A stretch of 32,872 bases of DNA, taken from NCBI GenBank assembly GCA_030696155.1, contig JAUYSY010000023.1:1-32872 (forward strand), read 5' to 3'. The translations under genes and the position numbers were made by a program. Positions 23,154 through 32,872 of the stretch are shown piece by piece (the stretch's first letter is position 1; each line of letters starts with the position of its first letter). The notes beneath the pieces are model-generated. The model ran no database searches. It was given only the letters and a program-made list of their open reading frames with translations, and was not told the DNA's origin. The stretch comes from Alphaproteobacteria bacterium (lineage in GTDB: Bacteria > Pseudomonadota > Alphaproteobacteria > JAUXUR01).

Positions 23154-25571
23154 ATGAATCAACTCAATGAATATAACAATTTTCGTCAGGAAATAGAAAG
23201 GATTGCTGATCAATTATGTTTGGCAGTTAAGGGTACATTTGATTTTTCGGTCGAAGCTACAACAAGCGATCAAATTATTCAGAAGCTTTGCATGCTCATG
23301 AATTTTACAATTGATGCAGCACGACGTTCCTTGTCAGAAATGAATATTCAAAATTCAAAATTAACAGAATTAGATAAGCTTAAATCAGATTTTATGGCCA
23401 ATGTTAGTCATGAACTTAGAACGCCTTTAACACTCATTTTAGGGCCTTTAGAAGGTTTAATCTCTGACAAAGATTCTATTCCGCTTGCACATCAGGACAA
23501 TCTTTTTAGAATTCATAGAAATGCCTATCGACTTTATGGTCTTGTAAATGATTTGCTTGATTTTGCTAAATTAGAGGCTGGAAAATATATACTTAGCGAA
23601 GAAGTCATTGATTTAAATCGTCATATTAAAGACATTGTTGATGATGCTCAAGGGCTTGCTGGTGAACGAAAATTAAGCCTTACATTCACACCTTTTCCAG
23701 ATCTGCCCCTTATGATGTTAGATCGAAAAATAATCGATAAAATAACATTTAACCTCTTAAGTAATGCTTTAAAATTTACACCTGCTGGCGGACACATTAA
23801 TGTTCAGCTTTTAAGGGATTGTGATTGTGTCGACATTATTGTGACTGATACAGGTATTGGTATACCTACGGAACAAATTTCCAAACTTTTTGAACGATTC
23901 TATCAAGTTAATTCGTCCAGTACGCGTACACATGAAGGGACAGGCATTGGTCTTGCTATGATAAATCAATTTACAAAATTGATGGATGGCAAAATTGTAG
24001 TTGCTAGTGAAGAAGGTAAGGGATCGAAATTTAAAATATGCATTCCCTTTAAAGCTGTTCCCGAAAACAAAAAAAATCAACCAGAAGAAAAATATAAAGA
24101 AAAAATAAGCTCTTTCAAAGTTTCCTTGTCAAAAATGGAAATGAAAAGTGAATCAAAATACACTGATATTGAAAAATTAAATATAAAAGGAGATCTACCT
24201 TTAATTCTTTTAGCTGATGATAATCCAGACGTTAGATCTTATATCGTTTCATTGATCCAGGATTCTTACGAAATCATTGAAGTTGAAAACGGAAAACTTG
24301 CACTTGAAGCTATTTATAAATTCAGCCCTCAAGTCATTTTATCCGATGTTATGATGCCAGAAATGAATGGATTCGAATTAACCGCTAAAATAAAATCAGA
24401 TCCTAAAGTTAAAAATATTCCCATTATTCTTATTACAGCAAAAGCAGGTAAAGAAGCTGTTGTTGATAGTTTTCAAGTTGGAGCGGATGATTATTTATCT
24501 AAACCTTTTTCAGCAGAAGAATTAAAAGCGCGTATTGGCGCAGCATTAAGAAATAGGCAAGATTATTTAAAAATTGAAGAATTAAACATTCAATTAAATA
24601 AAACAATAAATGAGCTTTCAAATTCTAAATCATATTTAGAGTCATCAAATAAAGAATTAGAAGAGGAAATAGAATTACGCAAAATACTTGAAGAAAAAAA
24701 CTCAAAATTAAACAGTGAATTAGTAATTGCGGCGCGTCATGCTGGTATGGCAGATATTGCAGCAAGCGTATTACATAATATTGGTAATGCACTCAATAGC
24801 GTAACTACTTCTACAACTTTTATTGGTCAAAGAATTTTAACTTCAAAAACATCAAATTTAATTGAAATTTCTAAATTACTTGATCAACATGAATCAGACA
24901 TGGCGGCTTTTATAACAAATGATCCTCAAGGGCAACGTATACCCAAATATATAACAAAATTAGCTGAAATATCGAAAATTGATAAAGAATATCTAACAGC
25001 TGAAATAAATAATGTTCAAAAGGGTATTACACATATCAAGGAAATTATTAACAAACAAAACTCACTCAGCAAAGTTTTAGGTGTGAATAATGCAATAATA
25101 GTACCAAATTTAATTGAAGACGCCTTAATTCTTAATAAAACGATCTACTCAAATATCAATATTAGCATTAAACGAGATTTTAACCCTATCAAAGAGGTTG
25201 TTAATGATCGCGTTAAATTACTTCAAATTCTTGTAAATTTAATTAAAAATGGCATTGAATCTATTCTAGAAAAAAACCCAGAACATAAAGAAATAATATT
25301 ATCGATCCGAGAAAAAAACAATACGCATTTCGACATTCAGTTGAGTGACAATGGCGTTGGTATTGAAAAAGAAAATCTTGAAAAAATATTTTCTTTTAGA
25401 TTTACAACAAAAAAAGAAGGTCATGGATTTGGACTTCATTCAAGTGCTATTTCAATCCAAGACATGGGCGGCAATCTTTCTGTAACGAGTGACGGGTTAG
25501 GAAAAGGCGCAACATTTTCAATAACATTACCATATCAACCCTCAAAAAAAGAAGATCGCAAAAATGAGTAA
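23154..25571 (+). CDS. Hybrid histidine kinase with two transmitter modules and a receiver
   Basis: An 805-residue cytoplasmic protein without membrane segments. The first transmitter (about 70-300) has His86 in SHELRTPL, an N-box LLSNALKF, TDTGIGI and EGTGIGLAM. A receiver (about 348-465) follows, with Asp355/Asp356, phospho-acceptor Asp398 (ILSDVMMPEMNG) and Lys450. After a coiled coil (about 470-525) comes a second kinase-like module. This has His541 in VLHNIGNALNS, an N-box QILVNLIKNGIES, SDNGVGI and GHGFGLH, with both catalytic and dimerisation parts intact. Without a sensor domain of its own, it is probably controlled by the H-NOX protein encoded 3 nt upstream. Its end overlaps the next gene by 8 nt. 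Confidence 0.93.
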   Translation: MNQLNEYNNFRQEIERIADQLCLAVKGTFDFSVEATTSDQIIQKLCMLMNFTIDAARRSLSEMNIQNSKLTELDKLKSDFMANVSHELRTPLTLILGPLEGLISDKDSIPLAHQDNLFRIHRNAYRLYGLVNDLLDFAKLEAGKYILSEEVIDLNRHIKDIVDDAQGLAGERKLSLTFTPFPDLPLMMLDRKIIDKITFNLLSNALKFTPAGGHINVQLLRDCDCVDIIVTDTGIGIPTEQISKLFERFYQVNSSSTRTHEGTGIGLAMINQFTKLMDGKIVVASEEGKGSKFKICIPFKAVPENKKNQPEEKYKEKISSFKVSLSKMEMKSESKYTDIEKLNIKGDLPLILLADDNPDVRSYIVSLIQDSYEIIEVENGKLALEAIYKFSPQVILSDVMMPEMNGFELTAKIKSDPKVKNIPIILITAKAGKEAVVDSFQVGADDYLSKPFSAEELKARIGAALRNRQDYLKIEELNIQLNKTINELSNSKSYLESSNKELEEEIELRKILEEKNSKLNSELVIAARHAGMADIAASVLHNIGNALNSVTTSTTFIGQRILTSKTSNLIEISKLLDQHESDMAAFITNDPQGQRIPKYITKLAEISKIDKEYLTAEINNVQKGITHIKEIINKQNSLSKVLGVNNAIIVPNLIEDALILNKTIYSNINISIKRDFNPIKEVVNDRVKLLQILVNLIKNGIESILEKNPEHKEIILSIREKNNTHFDIQLSDNGVGIEKENLEKIFSFRFTTKKEGHGFGLHSSAISIQDMGGNLSVTSDGLGKGATFSITLPYQPSKKEDRKNE

Positions 25572-27822
25572 TGATAATTTAAAACGCATTTTAATTATTG
25601 ATGACAATCCTAGCATTCATACGGATTTTCGTAAAATATTAGAATCAGTTGGTCATAATGATGCCTTTGATGAAGATGAAGCTTTGTTGTTTAACAAAAC
25701 AGCCGAATCTGATATTGGCGTTAAATTAAATTATCATATTGATTCAGCCTATCAAGGAAAAGAAGCCCTTGAGCTTGTTCAAAAGTCTGTTAAAACAAAC
25801 GAGCCTTATAGTCTTGCTTTTGTTGATATTCTCATGCCTCCTGGCTGGAACGGTATTGAAACAATTAAAGAAATGTGGAAAGTTGACCGTAATATTCAAA
25901 TCGTTATTTGTTCAGCGCATTCTGATTATTCCTGGGAAGATATTCAAAATGAATTAGGGACATCAGAAGATTTTTTAATATTAAAAAAACCTTTTGAAGT
26001 GATAGAAATTTGTCAGTTGGCAACTGCTCTTACTCAAAAATGGGATCTTAAAAAACAAGTTCAATATCAAATTGATAATTTACAACACCTTGTTAAAGAA
26101 CGTACACGAGATTTAGAATTATCATTATCACTTGTGCATGCAACAATTGAATCAACAAGCGAAGGCATTCTTGTTGTAAGTCATGATCAAAAAATTGTGT
26201 TGTATAATCAAAAATATTTAGATTTATGGTCAATTCCAAAATGGATGATTGAATCAAGTGATTCGGCTTTAATTTTTAAAAAAATGGCTGAACAGATGAT
26301 CGATTCAACAATTTTTTTACAAACAATGTCAGAATTAAGTAAACATAATGACATTGTGAATTTCAAAGAATTAATGCTTAAGTCTAATAAATCATTAGAA
26401 TTTTATAGACATCCCCAATATTTAAATAATGAAATTGTTGGCACCGTTTGTAGTTTTAGAGACGTAACAGGTCATAAAGTTCTAGAGGAGCAACTTTTAT
26501 ATCAAGCAACACATGACAGCCTAACAGATCTAACCAATCGCGTATTGCTTTATGATCGCGTTCAACAAGCAACCGAACATGCTAAACGGTATGGTATGTT
26601 TGTAGGTTTTATTATTTTCGATCTAGATAATTTTAAACATGTTAATGATTCCTATGGTCATAATGTAGGGGATACACTTTTAATTGAAGTGTCGAAAAGA
26701 TTAACAAGTAATGTGCGTAAAGTCGATACCGTCACACGTTTGGGTGGCGATGAATTCGTTGTTCTTTTTGCACCCCAACCGAATTTAGAAGATATAGAGC
26801 AAACTGTCGAAAAGCTTTTCTCTATCTTTGCAGCACCTTACAATATCATGTCGCATGAATTAACGGCGACCGTCAGTATGGGGGTAAGCGTATATCCCAG
26901 AGATGGCGAAGATTATAACACCTTGCTCAAACAAGCAGATATTGCCTTATACCGCTCAAAGGAATTGGGCCGTAATAATTTTCAGTTTTTTCAACCTGAG
27001 TTTTGTGAAAATGCTATTCAAAACGCCCAATTATCAGCTGATCTACATACTGCGTTGGAAAAAAATGAACTCTTTTTAAATTATCAACCTTTGGTCGATT
27101 TAAAAACAACTAAAATGATTGGCGCTGAAGCCTTAATACGCTGGGAACACCCAACATTGGGATTGATTGAACCCAGTGTTATTATTTCCCTTGCTGAAAA
27201 AAACGGCCTGATCATTCCCATTGGAAATTGGGTTTTGCAAACAGCTTGCGCTCAAAATAAAATTTGGCAAGAAATATATGGAAGTGAATTACGCATTGCC
27301 GTTAATATATCTGGTCATCAATTCCAACAAAAAAATTTCGTGGAAACCATTCGTAATGTTCTTCAGACGACAGGCCTTAAACCCAGCTCCTTAGAATTAG
27401 AGCTGACAGAAGGTATTGTCATAGCACATACGGCCGAGTTTATTGAAAAAATGACAGAATTAAAAAAACTTGGGGTTCAATTATCCCTTGATGATTTCGG
27501 AACAGGGTATTCAAATTTGGGTTACCTTAAATATTTCCCCTTTGATAAAGTAAAAATTGATAAGGTTTTTATAGATGAGATTACATCAGGCAGAAATGAT
27601 GATTGCATTGTTGAAGCAATTATAAGCATGTCTAAAAAAATGGGATTAACTGTTTTAGCTGAAGGCGTTGAAAAAGACGAACAAGTTAAATATTTACTTA
27701 AGAATCATAGTGATCAAGTGCAAGGATATTACTTTAGTAAACCACTTAATGCGAATGATTGTACTGAATTTCTAAAAAATAGCGCTTCAAAAGAAGAAAT
27801 TGAAATAAAGATTGCATCCTAA
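25564..27822 (+). CDS. Receiver-PAS-GGDEF-EAL c-di-GMP enzyme
   Basis: The 752-residue protein has an N-terminal receiver with Asp88 and Lys142 (IIDDNPS, FVDILMPPGWNG, LKKPF). About 25 extra residues lie between its first helix and second strand. A PAS domain (about 187-300), GGDEF (about 309-475) and EAL (about 485-740) follow. The cyclase site GGDEF (394-398) and the inhibitory RxxD (RKVD, 385-388) are intact. The phosphodiesterase residues are also intact: EAL 522-524, Asn581, Glu616, DDFGTG 643-648, Lys664 and Glu700. It can thus in principle both make and break c-di-GMP. It is the likely phosphorylation target of the upstream kinase, translationally coupled by an 8-nt overlap. Confidence 0.95.
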   Translation: MSNDNLKRILIIDDNPSIHTDFRKILESVGHNDAFDEDEALLFNKTAESDIGVKLNYHIDSAYQGKEALELVQKSVKTNEPYSLAFVDILMPPGWNGIETIKEMWKVDRNIQIVICSAHSDYSWEDIQNELGTSEDFLILKKPFEVIEICQLATALTQKWDLKKQVQYQIDNLQHLVKERTRDLELSLSLVHATIESTSEGILVVSHDQKIVLYNQKYLDLWSIPKWMIESSDSALIFKKMAEQMIDSTIFLQTMSELSKHNDIVNFKELMLKSNKSLEFYRHPQYLNNEIVGTVCSFRDVTGHKVLEEQLLYQATHDSLTDLTNRVLLYDRVQQATEHAKRYGMFVGFIIFDLDNFKHVNDSYGHNVGDTLLIEVSKRLTSNVRKVDTVTRLGGDEFVVLFAPQPNLEDIEQTVEKLFSIFAAPYNIMSHELTATVSMGVSVYPRDGEDYNTLLKQADIALYRSKELGRNNFQFFQPEFCENAIQNAQLSADLHTALEKNELFLNYQPLVDLKTTKMIGAEALIRWEHPTLGLIEPSVIISLAEKNGLIIPIGNWVLQTACAQNKIWQEIYGSELRIAVNISGHQFQQKNFVETIRNVLQTTGLKPSSLELELTEGIVIAHTAEFIEKMTELKKLGVQLSLDDFGTGYSNLGYLKYFPFDKVKIDKVFIDEITSGRNDDCIVEAIISMSKKMGLTVLAEGVEKDEQVKYLLKNHSDQVQGYYFSKPLNANDCTEFLKNSASKEEIEIKIAS

Positions 27823-27835
27823 TTTTTACACGAAT

Positions 27836-27884
27836 TCATGCACACATTCAGCTATTTTCATAGAAAATGCGTGCATGATTTTCA
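27836..27884. terminator. Terminator between the signalling operon and dnaJ
   Basis: TCATGCAC-A-CATT (27836-27848) pairs with AATG-C-GTGCATGA (27866-27878) with one mismatch, followed by TTTTC on the plus strand. The hairpin can serve both convergent operons. Confidence 0.75.
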
Positions 27885-27907
27885 ATTCACTCTATATTTA
27901 ATGTATC

Positions 27908-29059
27908 TCACTTAAACAAATCTTTTAATTTATCAAAAAAACCAATTGATTCTGGACTTGTTGATTTTTCCATGTCCAATTCTTTGAATTCTTCTAATAA
28001 TTCGCGTTGTCTTTTGGTTAAATTGACAGGCGTTTCAACCATCACATCCACATATAAATCACCACGCATCTGCGTGTTCAATATGGGCATGCCTTTATTT
28101 TTAAGGCGATATTGACGGCCTGATTGCGCGCCCGGTTCAATCGAAAGCGTTGACATAGAGCCATCAATCGTAGGTACGTCAATGGTGCCACCTAATGTTG
28201 CAAGCGTCATGCGAATGGGTAATTTATAATAAAGATCGGCGTGATTGCGTTGAAAAATAGGATGTTGATCTATTGAAATAAAGACGTAAAGATCGCCTGA
28301 TGGACCACCATTCAAACCTGCTTCGCCCTCATTTTTAAGACGTAATCTTGTGCCTTCTTCAATCCCTGCAGGAATCGAAACTTTAAGGTTTTTGTTTTCT
28401 TTGACTGCACCTTTGCCGCGACAAGGTTTACATGGTTTTTCAATTGTTTGCCCCCTGCCCGCGCAGCTAGGACATGTTTTCTCAATCGTAAAGAAGCCTT
28501 GTTGTGCACGCACTTTACCATGACCTTGACACATTGAGCAGGTGATAGGCTTTGTACCTTCTGCAGCACCGCTACCTTTACACGTTTGGCAATTGACTTT
28601 AGTTGGTATTGTTAAATTTTCTTCACGACCTTTAAAAGCTTCTTCTAAACTAATCGAAAGGTCATAGCGAAGATCCGCCCCTTTTCGTTGGCGTGAAGAT
28701 GAAGATTGACCGCGTTGATTCCCGCCACCCATCACTTCAGAGAAAAAATCCTGGAAAATATCTGAAAAACCGCCGCCACCAAAATGAAAACTAAATCCAT
28801 CTTGATCAGCGCCGGCATTATTTTGTCCACCGTTTTTAAAAGCTTGATGGCCAAAATGGTCATATTGAGCACGTTTTTGATCGTCTTTTAAAACTTCATA
28901 GGCCTCGTTTATTTCTTTAAACTTGGTTTCAGCAGTTTTATCGTTTTGGTTACGATCAGGGTGATATTGCATTGCAAGTTTCCTGTAAGCACGTTTGATA
29001 TCCTCTAAACCTGCTTTTTGTGAAACACCTAATAATTCATAATAATTATGTTCTTGCAT
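27908..29059 (-). CDS. dnaJ: Molecular chaperone DnaJ (Hsp40)
   Basis: DnaJ delivers clients to DnaK and stimulates its ATPase. The J domain (residues about 4-68) holds the HPD motif in YHPDRNQ. A Gly/Phe-rich linker and four zinc-finger repeats follow ([32 protein letters not shown]), then the substrate-binding C-terminal domains. The length of 383 residues is typical. The start is ATG at 29059, giving [12 protein letters not shown] with AAGTAGG upstream. An in-frame ATG at 29131 would add 24 residues foreign to the family. It lies 340 bp downstream of dnaK; a palindromic element occupies the gap, so full co-transcription is uncertain. Confidence 0.97.
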   Translation of the reverse strand: MQEHNYYELLGVSQKAGLEDIKRAYRKLAMQYHPDRNQNDKTAETKFKEINEAYEVLKDDQKRAQYDHFGHQAFKNGGQNNAGADQDGFSFHFGGGGFSDIFQDFFSEVMGGGNQRGQSSSSRQRKGADLRYDLSISLEEAFKGREENLTIPTKVNCQTCKGSGAAEGTKPITCSMCQGHGKVRAQQGFFTIEKTCPSCAGRGQTIEKPCKPCRGKGAVKENKNLKVSIPAGIEEGTRLRLKNEGEAGLNGGPSGDLYVFISIDQHPIFQRNHADLYYKLPIRMTLATLGGTIDVPTIDGSMSTLSIEPGAQSGRQYRLKNKGMPILNTQMRGDLYVDVMVETPVNLTKRQRELLEEFKELDMEKSTSPESIGFFDKLKDLFK

Positions 29060-29170
29060 TGCAATACCTACTTTATAGCAAACTATCCAATATCTATAAA
29101 TTAGATAGTTATTTCTTAAACTGCCGAACAATTTTATTTTATGCTAAAAATTCGCCCACACCCCCTTGTT

Positions 29171-29339
29171 TTCCTGAACGCCTTGAAGCGAAGCTTCGAA
29201 GGCAGATTCAGGATCCAGACTAAAATGCATGCTCGAAGAGCATGGCAAAATTATTTAAGTAACGTCATGATCTATGATCATGATTGTTAACTGGACCCTG
29301 AATCCTACTCGAAGCTACGCTTCTCGCCTGTTCAGGGAA
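29171..29339. repeat. Palindromic element between dnaK and dnaJ (about 170 bp)
   Basis: Long inverted arms run 29171-29218 and 29291-29339. Shared blocks are CCTGAAC, AGCTTCGA, GATTCAGG and TCCAG, with each arm also carrying a small internal stem. In the centre are GCTC/GAGC at 29231-29241 and a perfect CATGATC-TAT-GATCATG hairpin (29266-29282). It fills most of the 29060-29398 gap. It is noncoding and has no transposase. Confidence 0.8.
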
Positions 29340-29398
29340 ACAGCTGGATATTGGGCAGTTTTGTATCCAAAATTAAATTGTTTAACTATACCTTAACC

Positions 29399-31327
29399 TT
29401 ACTTCGACGATTTATTTTTGTCATTAACTTCTTCAAAATCAGCGTCAACAACACCTTCATCAGACGACTTCTGTGCATGATCATCGCCAGCAGCATGTCC
29501 GCCAGGTCCTTGTTGTTCGCCTTGACCAGCTTTATACATCGCTTCGCCTAATTTCATCGTTACTTGATTCAACGCTTCTGTTTTAGCTTGAATCACGCTT
29601 GGATTTTCAGACTCACGCGCTGTTTTAAGATCGTTAATAGCTGCTTCAATCGCTTGACGTTCCTCTGGTGATACTTTCTCACCAAATTCTTTCAGGCTTT
29701 TATCAGCACTATGAAGAACCATATCGGCTTGATTACGTAAATCAACCAATTCACGACGTTTTTTATCTTCATCAGCATGTGATTCAGCATCTTTAACCAT
29801 ACGGTCAATATCTTCGTCGGTTAAACCGCCAGATGCTTGAATACGGATTTGATGCTCTTTATTCGTTGCTTTGTCTTTTGCAGACACATGGACGATACCA
29901 TTGGCATCAATATCAAACGTTACCTCAACTTGTGGCATGCCGCGTGGTGCTGGCGCAATACCCACCAAATCAAATTGACCTAACAATTTATTGTCAGACG
30001 TCATTTGACGTTCCCCTTGGAAAACGCGAATCGTCACAGCGGTTTGATTGTCATCAGCGGTTGAGAAAACTTGACTTTTTTTCGTTGGAATCGTTGTATT
30101 ACGGTCAATAAGACGTGTAAACACACCACCCAATGTTTCAATCCCTAAAGATAAAGGTGTTACATCGAGTAATAGAACATCTTTAACGTCACCTTGAAGC
30201 ACGCCCGCTTGAATCGCCGCACCCATCGCAACAACTTCATCAGGATTTACACCACGATGCGGTTCTTTACCAAAGAATGCTTTAACTGTTTCAAGAACTT
30301 TAGGCATACGAGTCATCCCGCCAACCATAATCACTTCTTCAATTTCGCTCGCTGTAACGCCAGCATCTTTCAAAGCTGCTTTACAAGGCGCAATCGTGCG
30401 TTGAATCAAGTTTTCAACAAGATTTTCCAATTTTGCGCGCGTCAATTTGATCATTAAATGTTTTGGACCGCTTTGATCTGCTGTAATAAAGGGCAGATTG
30501 ACTTCAGTCTGAACAGCGTTTGAAAGCTCAATTTTAGCTTTTTCAGCGGCTTCTTTAAGACGTTGTAACGCTAAACGATCTTTACGAAGGTCAACACCTT
30601 GTTCTTTAAGGAATTCATCAGCGAGATAATCAATAACAGCCGAGTCAAAATCTTCACCACCCAAGAATGTATCACCATTGGTGGATTTAACTTCGAATAC
30701 GCCATCACCGATTTCAAGAATGGAAACGTCAAATGTACCGCCACCAAGATCGTAAACAGCGATCAGGCCATTGCCTTTTTTCTCTAACCCATAAGCGAGT
30801 GCGGCTGCTGTTGGCTCGTTAATAATACGCATAACTTCAAGACCAGCGATGCGTCCTGCATCTTTTGTCGCTTGGCGTTGCGCGTCATTAAAATAAGCAG
30901 GCACGGTAATAACCGCTTGCGTTACTTTTTCGCCTAAATAATTTTCAGCCGTTTCCTTCATTTTTTGAAGGGTAAAAGCACTAATTTCACTGGGTGAATA
31001 TTTTTTGTCTTGCGCATCAACCCAAGCATCGCCATTATCACCTTGAACGATACGATAAGGAACGAGGCCTTTATCTTTTTCCGTTAAGGGATCGGTGTAA
31101 GAACGACCGATAAGGCGCTTAATTGCAAAAATTGTGTTTTCTGGATTGGTTACAGCTTGTCTTTTAGCGGATTGGCCGACAAGACGCTCGCCATCTTTGG
31201 CAAAAGCAACAATAGATGGCGTTGTACGCGCACCTTCGCTATTTTCAATAACTTTTGGGGTTTTCCCCTCCATGACTGAAACACATGAATTTGTCGTGCC
31301 TAAGTCAATTCCAATAATCTTACTCAT
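29399..31327 (-). CDS. dnaK: Molecular chaperone DnaK (Hsp70)
   Basis: A full-length 642-residue Hsp70. The ATPase domain has [12 protein letters not shown], the phosphate-2 motif [11 protein letters not shown] and GGMTRMP. The linker [16 protein letters not shown] follows, then the substrate-binding domain and a C-terminal lid with a Gly/Gln-rich tail ending in acidic DADFEEVND. It folds and disaggregates proteins with DnaJ and GrpE. The ATG is preceded by GAGGG 6 nt upstream. A sigma-32-like promoter lies at 31396-31424. grpE is not in the window. Confidence 0.99.
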   Translation of the reverse strand: MSKIIGIDLGTTNSCVSVMEGKTPKVIENSEGARTTPSIVAFAKDGERLVGQSAKRQAVTNPENTIFAIKRLIGRSYTDPLTEKDKGLVPYRIVQGDNGDAWVDAQDKKYSPSEISAFTLQKMKETAENYLGEKVTQAVITVPAYFNDAQRQATKDAGRIAGLEVMRIINEPTAAALAYGLEKKGNGLIAVYDLGGGTFDVSILEIGDGVFEVKSTNGDTFLGGEDFDSAVIDYLADEFLKEQGVDLRKDRLALQRLKEAAEKAKIELSNAVQTEVNLPFITADQSGPKHLMIKLTRAKLENLVENLIQRTIAPCKAALKDAGVTASEIEEVIMVGGMTRMPKVLETVKAFFGKEPHRGVNPDEVVAMGAAIQAGVLQGDVKDVLLLDVTPLSLGIETLGGVFTRLIDRNTTIPTKKSQVFSTADDNQTAVTIRVFQGERQMTSDNKLLGQFDLVGIAPAPRGMPQVEVTFDIDANGIVHVSAKDKATNKEHQIRIQASGGLTDEDIDRMVKDAESHADEDKKRRELVDLRNQADMVLHSADKSLKEFGEKVSPEERQAIEAAINDLKTARESENPSVIQAKTEALNQVTMKLGEAMYKAGQGEQQGPGGHAAGDDHAQKSSDEGVVDADFEEVNDKNKSSK

Positions 31328-31395
31328 TGTGTCCCTCGTTTATTTTGGTCAACAAAAATGCATAAATAACTTTTAATTCTACGCTGCTATAAGCT

Positions 31396-31424
31396 ATATA
31401 GGTATCAGTTTAGAAGGGTTCAAC
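31396..31424 (-). promoter_or_regulatory. Sigma-32-like heat-shock promoter of dnaK
   Basis: Read on the minus strand: GTTGAAC (31424-31418), a 15-bp spacer and CCTATAT (31402-31396). This fits the alphaproteobacterial heat-shock form (CTTG, then CYTATNT). It predicts a leader of about 60 nt before the dnaK ATG. Confidence 0.6.
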
Positions 31425-31462
31425 ACCCTTGTGGAGAAAACAGAAAAAAGAAGGATTAATTT

Positions 31463-32872
31463 ATGACCCCATTCAAAAAAATAGGGCTCGTTTTACTAGC
31501 ATTATTAAACATTTCCAATACATTGAACGCTGATCTTAAGATTTTAAATCGTGGCAATTGCGTTGAACCTGCAACTTTAGATGTCAATAAAGCATGCGAT
31601 GTTTCAACTTGCGCTATTATGCGCGATACATATGAAACGCTTGTGATTATGGGTCCAGATGGCGGCCCCATCCCTGCTGCTGCTGAAAGTTGGGATGTAA
31701 GTCCTGATGGCAAAACCTATGTTTTTCATTTACATCAAAATGCTAAATGGTCCAATGGAGACCCACTAACCGCTCAAGATTTTGTCTATTCTTTCCAAAG
31801 ACTTGCAGACCCTGAAACAGCATCTCCTTACGGCAATCATCTTTATGCCATCCAAAACGCACATGAAATCGTCACAGGCAAACTCAAAAAAGATGCTTTA
31901 GGTGTTAAAGCCTTAGATGCACATCGTTTTGAAGTGACATTAAATGCGCCAACGCCTCATTTTCTAGCACTTATGGTTCATACGTGTTTTTCACCACTCC
32001 ATCAAAAATCTCTTGAAGCTGATAAAGCGAATTTTACAAAACCAGGCAATCTTGTATCAAATGGGGCCTTTAAACTTGAAAAATGGATACCTAATTCCAT
32101 TGTAACCCTCGTTAAAAATGAGCATTATTGGGATCATGAAAAAGTTAAATTGGATCAAGAAAATTTTTATCCATTAACAGGTGAAACAGAATTAAACACA
32201 TATCGCGCTGGTCAATTAGACATGACAGATAAAGTGCCAGATGAAAAGATGACTTTCGTACGTAATGATCCTGTTTTATCAAAAGAATTAAGCATTGTTC
32301 CTTATTTTTCGATTGCTTATTTAGGATATAACCTTACAAAACCACCTTTCAAAGATAATATAAAATTACGACAAGCGCTTAGCCTTGCGGTTGATCGTGA
32401 AATATTAACTAAAAATATCTTAAATGCAGAAGAAAAGCCTAATTATTCTTATGTATATCCTCATACACGTAACAACAAGCCTTATTATCTCGATTTCAAA
32501 TCAATGCCGAAGGAAGAACGTATTAAAGAAGCACGTAGGCTTTATGCAGAAGCTGGTTATTCTAAGGAAAAACCTCTTGAAGTTGAAATTAGCTATAATA
32601 CGGATGATAATCGTAAAAAAATTGTAACGGCGATTGCTAAAATGTTGGAAGAAACATTAGGCGTGAAAGTAAAAATGACCAATACAGAATGGAAAGTTTA
32701 CTTAGATAATCGCAAAAAGAAAGAGACCCAAATTTATTTTGCTCGTCTTGTAGGCCTATACAATGATCCACATACTTTTGCTGAATGTATGTTGAGTGAT
32801 TCTGGCATGAATGATACAGGATTCAATTGTCCTGAATATGATGCTTTGGTTCAAAAGGCAGCACATGAGCCC
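31463..32872 (+). CDS. Oligopeptide ABC transporter substrate-binding protein (OppA-like), C-terminus missing
   Basis: Open to the window edge (470 codons; the family is usually 520-560). A signal peptide (MTPFKKIGLVLLALLNISN..LNA) is followed by the mature start DLKILNRGNCVEPATLDVNKA, typical of family-5 binding proteins of the OppA/MppA type. Further family features are SWDVSPDGKTYVFHLHQNAKWSNGDPLTAQDFVYSFQRL, GAFKLEKW, ITLV..NEHYWD-type segments and LRQALSLAVDRE. It binds peptides in the periplasm for import, a sensible nutrient route for a host-dependent bacterium. AAGGA lies 9 nt before the ATG. It diverges from dnaK; permease genes would be expected to the right. Confidence 0.9.
   Translation, partial: MTPFKKIGLVLLALLNISNTLNADLKILNRGNCVEPATLDVNKACDVSTCAIMRDTYETLVIMGPDGGPIPAAAESWDVSPDGKTYVFHLHQNAKWSNGDPLTAQDFVYSFQRLADPETASPYGNHLYAIQNAHEIVTGKLKKDALGVKALDAHRFEVTLNAPTPHFLALMVHTCFSPLHQKSLEADKANFTKPGNLVSNGAFKLEKWIPNSIVTLVKNEHYWDHEKVKLDQENFYPLTGETELNTYRAGQLDMTDKVPDEKMTFVRNDPVLSKELSIVPYFSIAYLGYNLTKPPFKDNIKLRQALSLAVDREILTKNILNAEEKPNYSYVYPHTRNNKPYYLDFKSMPKEERIKEARRLYAEAGYSKEKPLEVEISYNTDDNRKKIVTAIAKMLEETLGVKVKMTNTEWKVYLDNRKKKETQIYFARLVGLYNDPHTFAECMLSDSGMNDTGFNCPEYDALVQKAAHEP

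Noticed and set aside
29833..31376. Several plus-strand frames of 62-92 codons within dnaK
   Set aside because: Antisense shadows of a highly conserved gene; codon bias of dnaK explains their openness.

Overview
The window reads as chromosomal DNA of an AT-rich alphaproteobacterium. The evidence is a fliL-fliM-DUF6468-MotE flagellar block, adjacent glmU-glmS, a radA-cvpA-SDR block, a small-RNA gene of the alphaproteobacterial alpha-r8 (MmgR/suhB) type and a ferritin-like protein of a type common in that class. AT-rich intergenic regions with palindromic repeats, several secreted proteins of unknown function and the apparent loss of purF suggest a host-associated or intracellular lineage such as Holosporales. 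That placement is inference; no rRNA or other decisive marker is present.

Layout. 1-2756 (minus): flagellar operon fliL > fliM > DUF6468 > MotE-like, all tightly spaced, with a palindrome upstream. 2757-3523: a long intergenic region with a MITE-like repeat and a plus-strand small-RNA gene that has its own promoter, a palindromic candidate operator and a terminator. 3524-4519 (minus): a degenerate RNA-helicase C-domain protein. 4885-5148: rpmG with promoter and terminator. 5147-6245 (minus): a secreted propeller-like protein and tRNA-Glu. 6246-6973: noncoding, with a second repeat copy and a possible LexA-like remnant. 6974-10252: glmU and glmS (UDP-GlcNAc synthesis). 10446-12489: a secreted hypothetical protein and a convergent diiron ferritin-like protein. 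12671-15675: radA-cvpA-SDR operon. 15676-17164: palindromic elements around a lipoprotein gene. 17165-20120 (minus): a HlyD-FtsX-ABC efflux or lipid-export operon. 20448-22217: a secreted gingipain-like (C25) peptidase. 22511-27822: a signalling operon of H-NOX protein, hybrid kinase with two transmitter modules, and REC-PAS-GGDEF-EAL enzyme. 27908-31327 (minus): dnaK and dnaJ separated by a palindromic element. 31463 to the end: a peptide-binding lipoprotein-like or periplasmic protein, cut by the window edge.

How it fits together. The most notable module is 22511-27822. A heme-NO/oxygen-binding type sensor precedes a multi-domain kinase by 3 nt, and the kinase overlaps a receiver-linked c-di-GMP synthase/phosphodiesterase gene by 8 nt. 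An FNR/NnrR-like box lies about 60 bp upstream. This suggests NO or redox control of c-di-GMP, which could feed into the flagellar motor encoded at the left end. The secreted C25 peptidase just upstream has its own terminator and is a separate transcription unit, but is a credible host-interaction factor.
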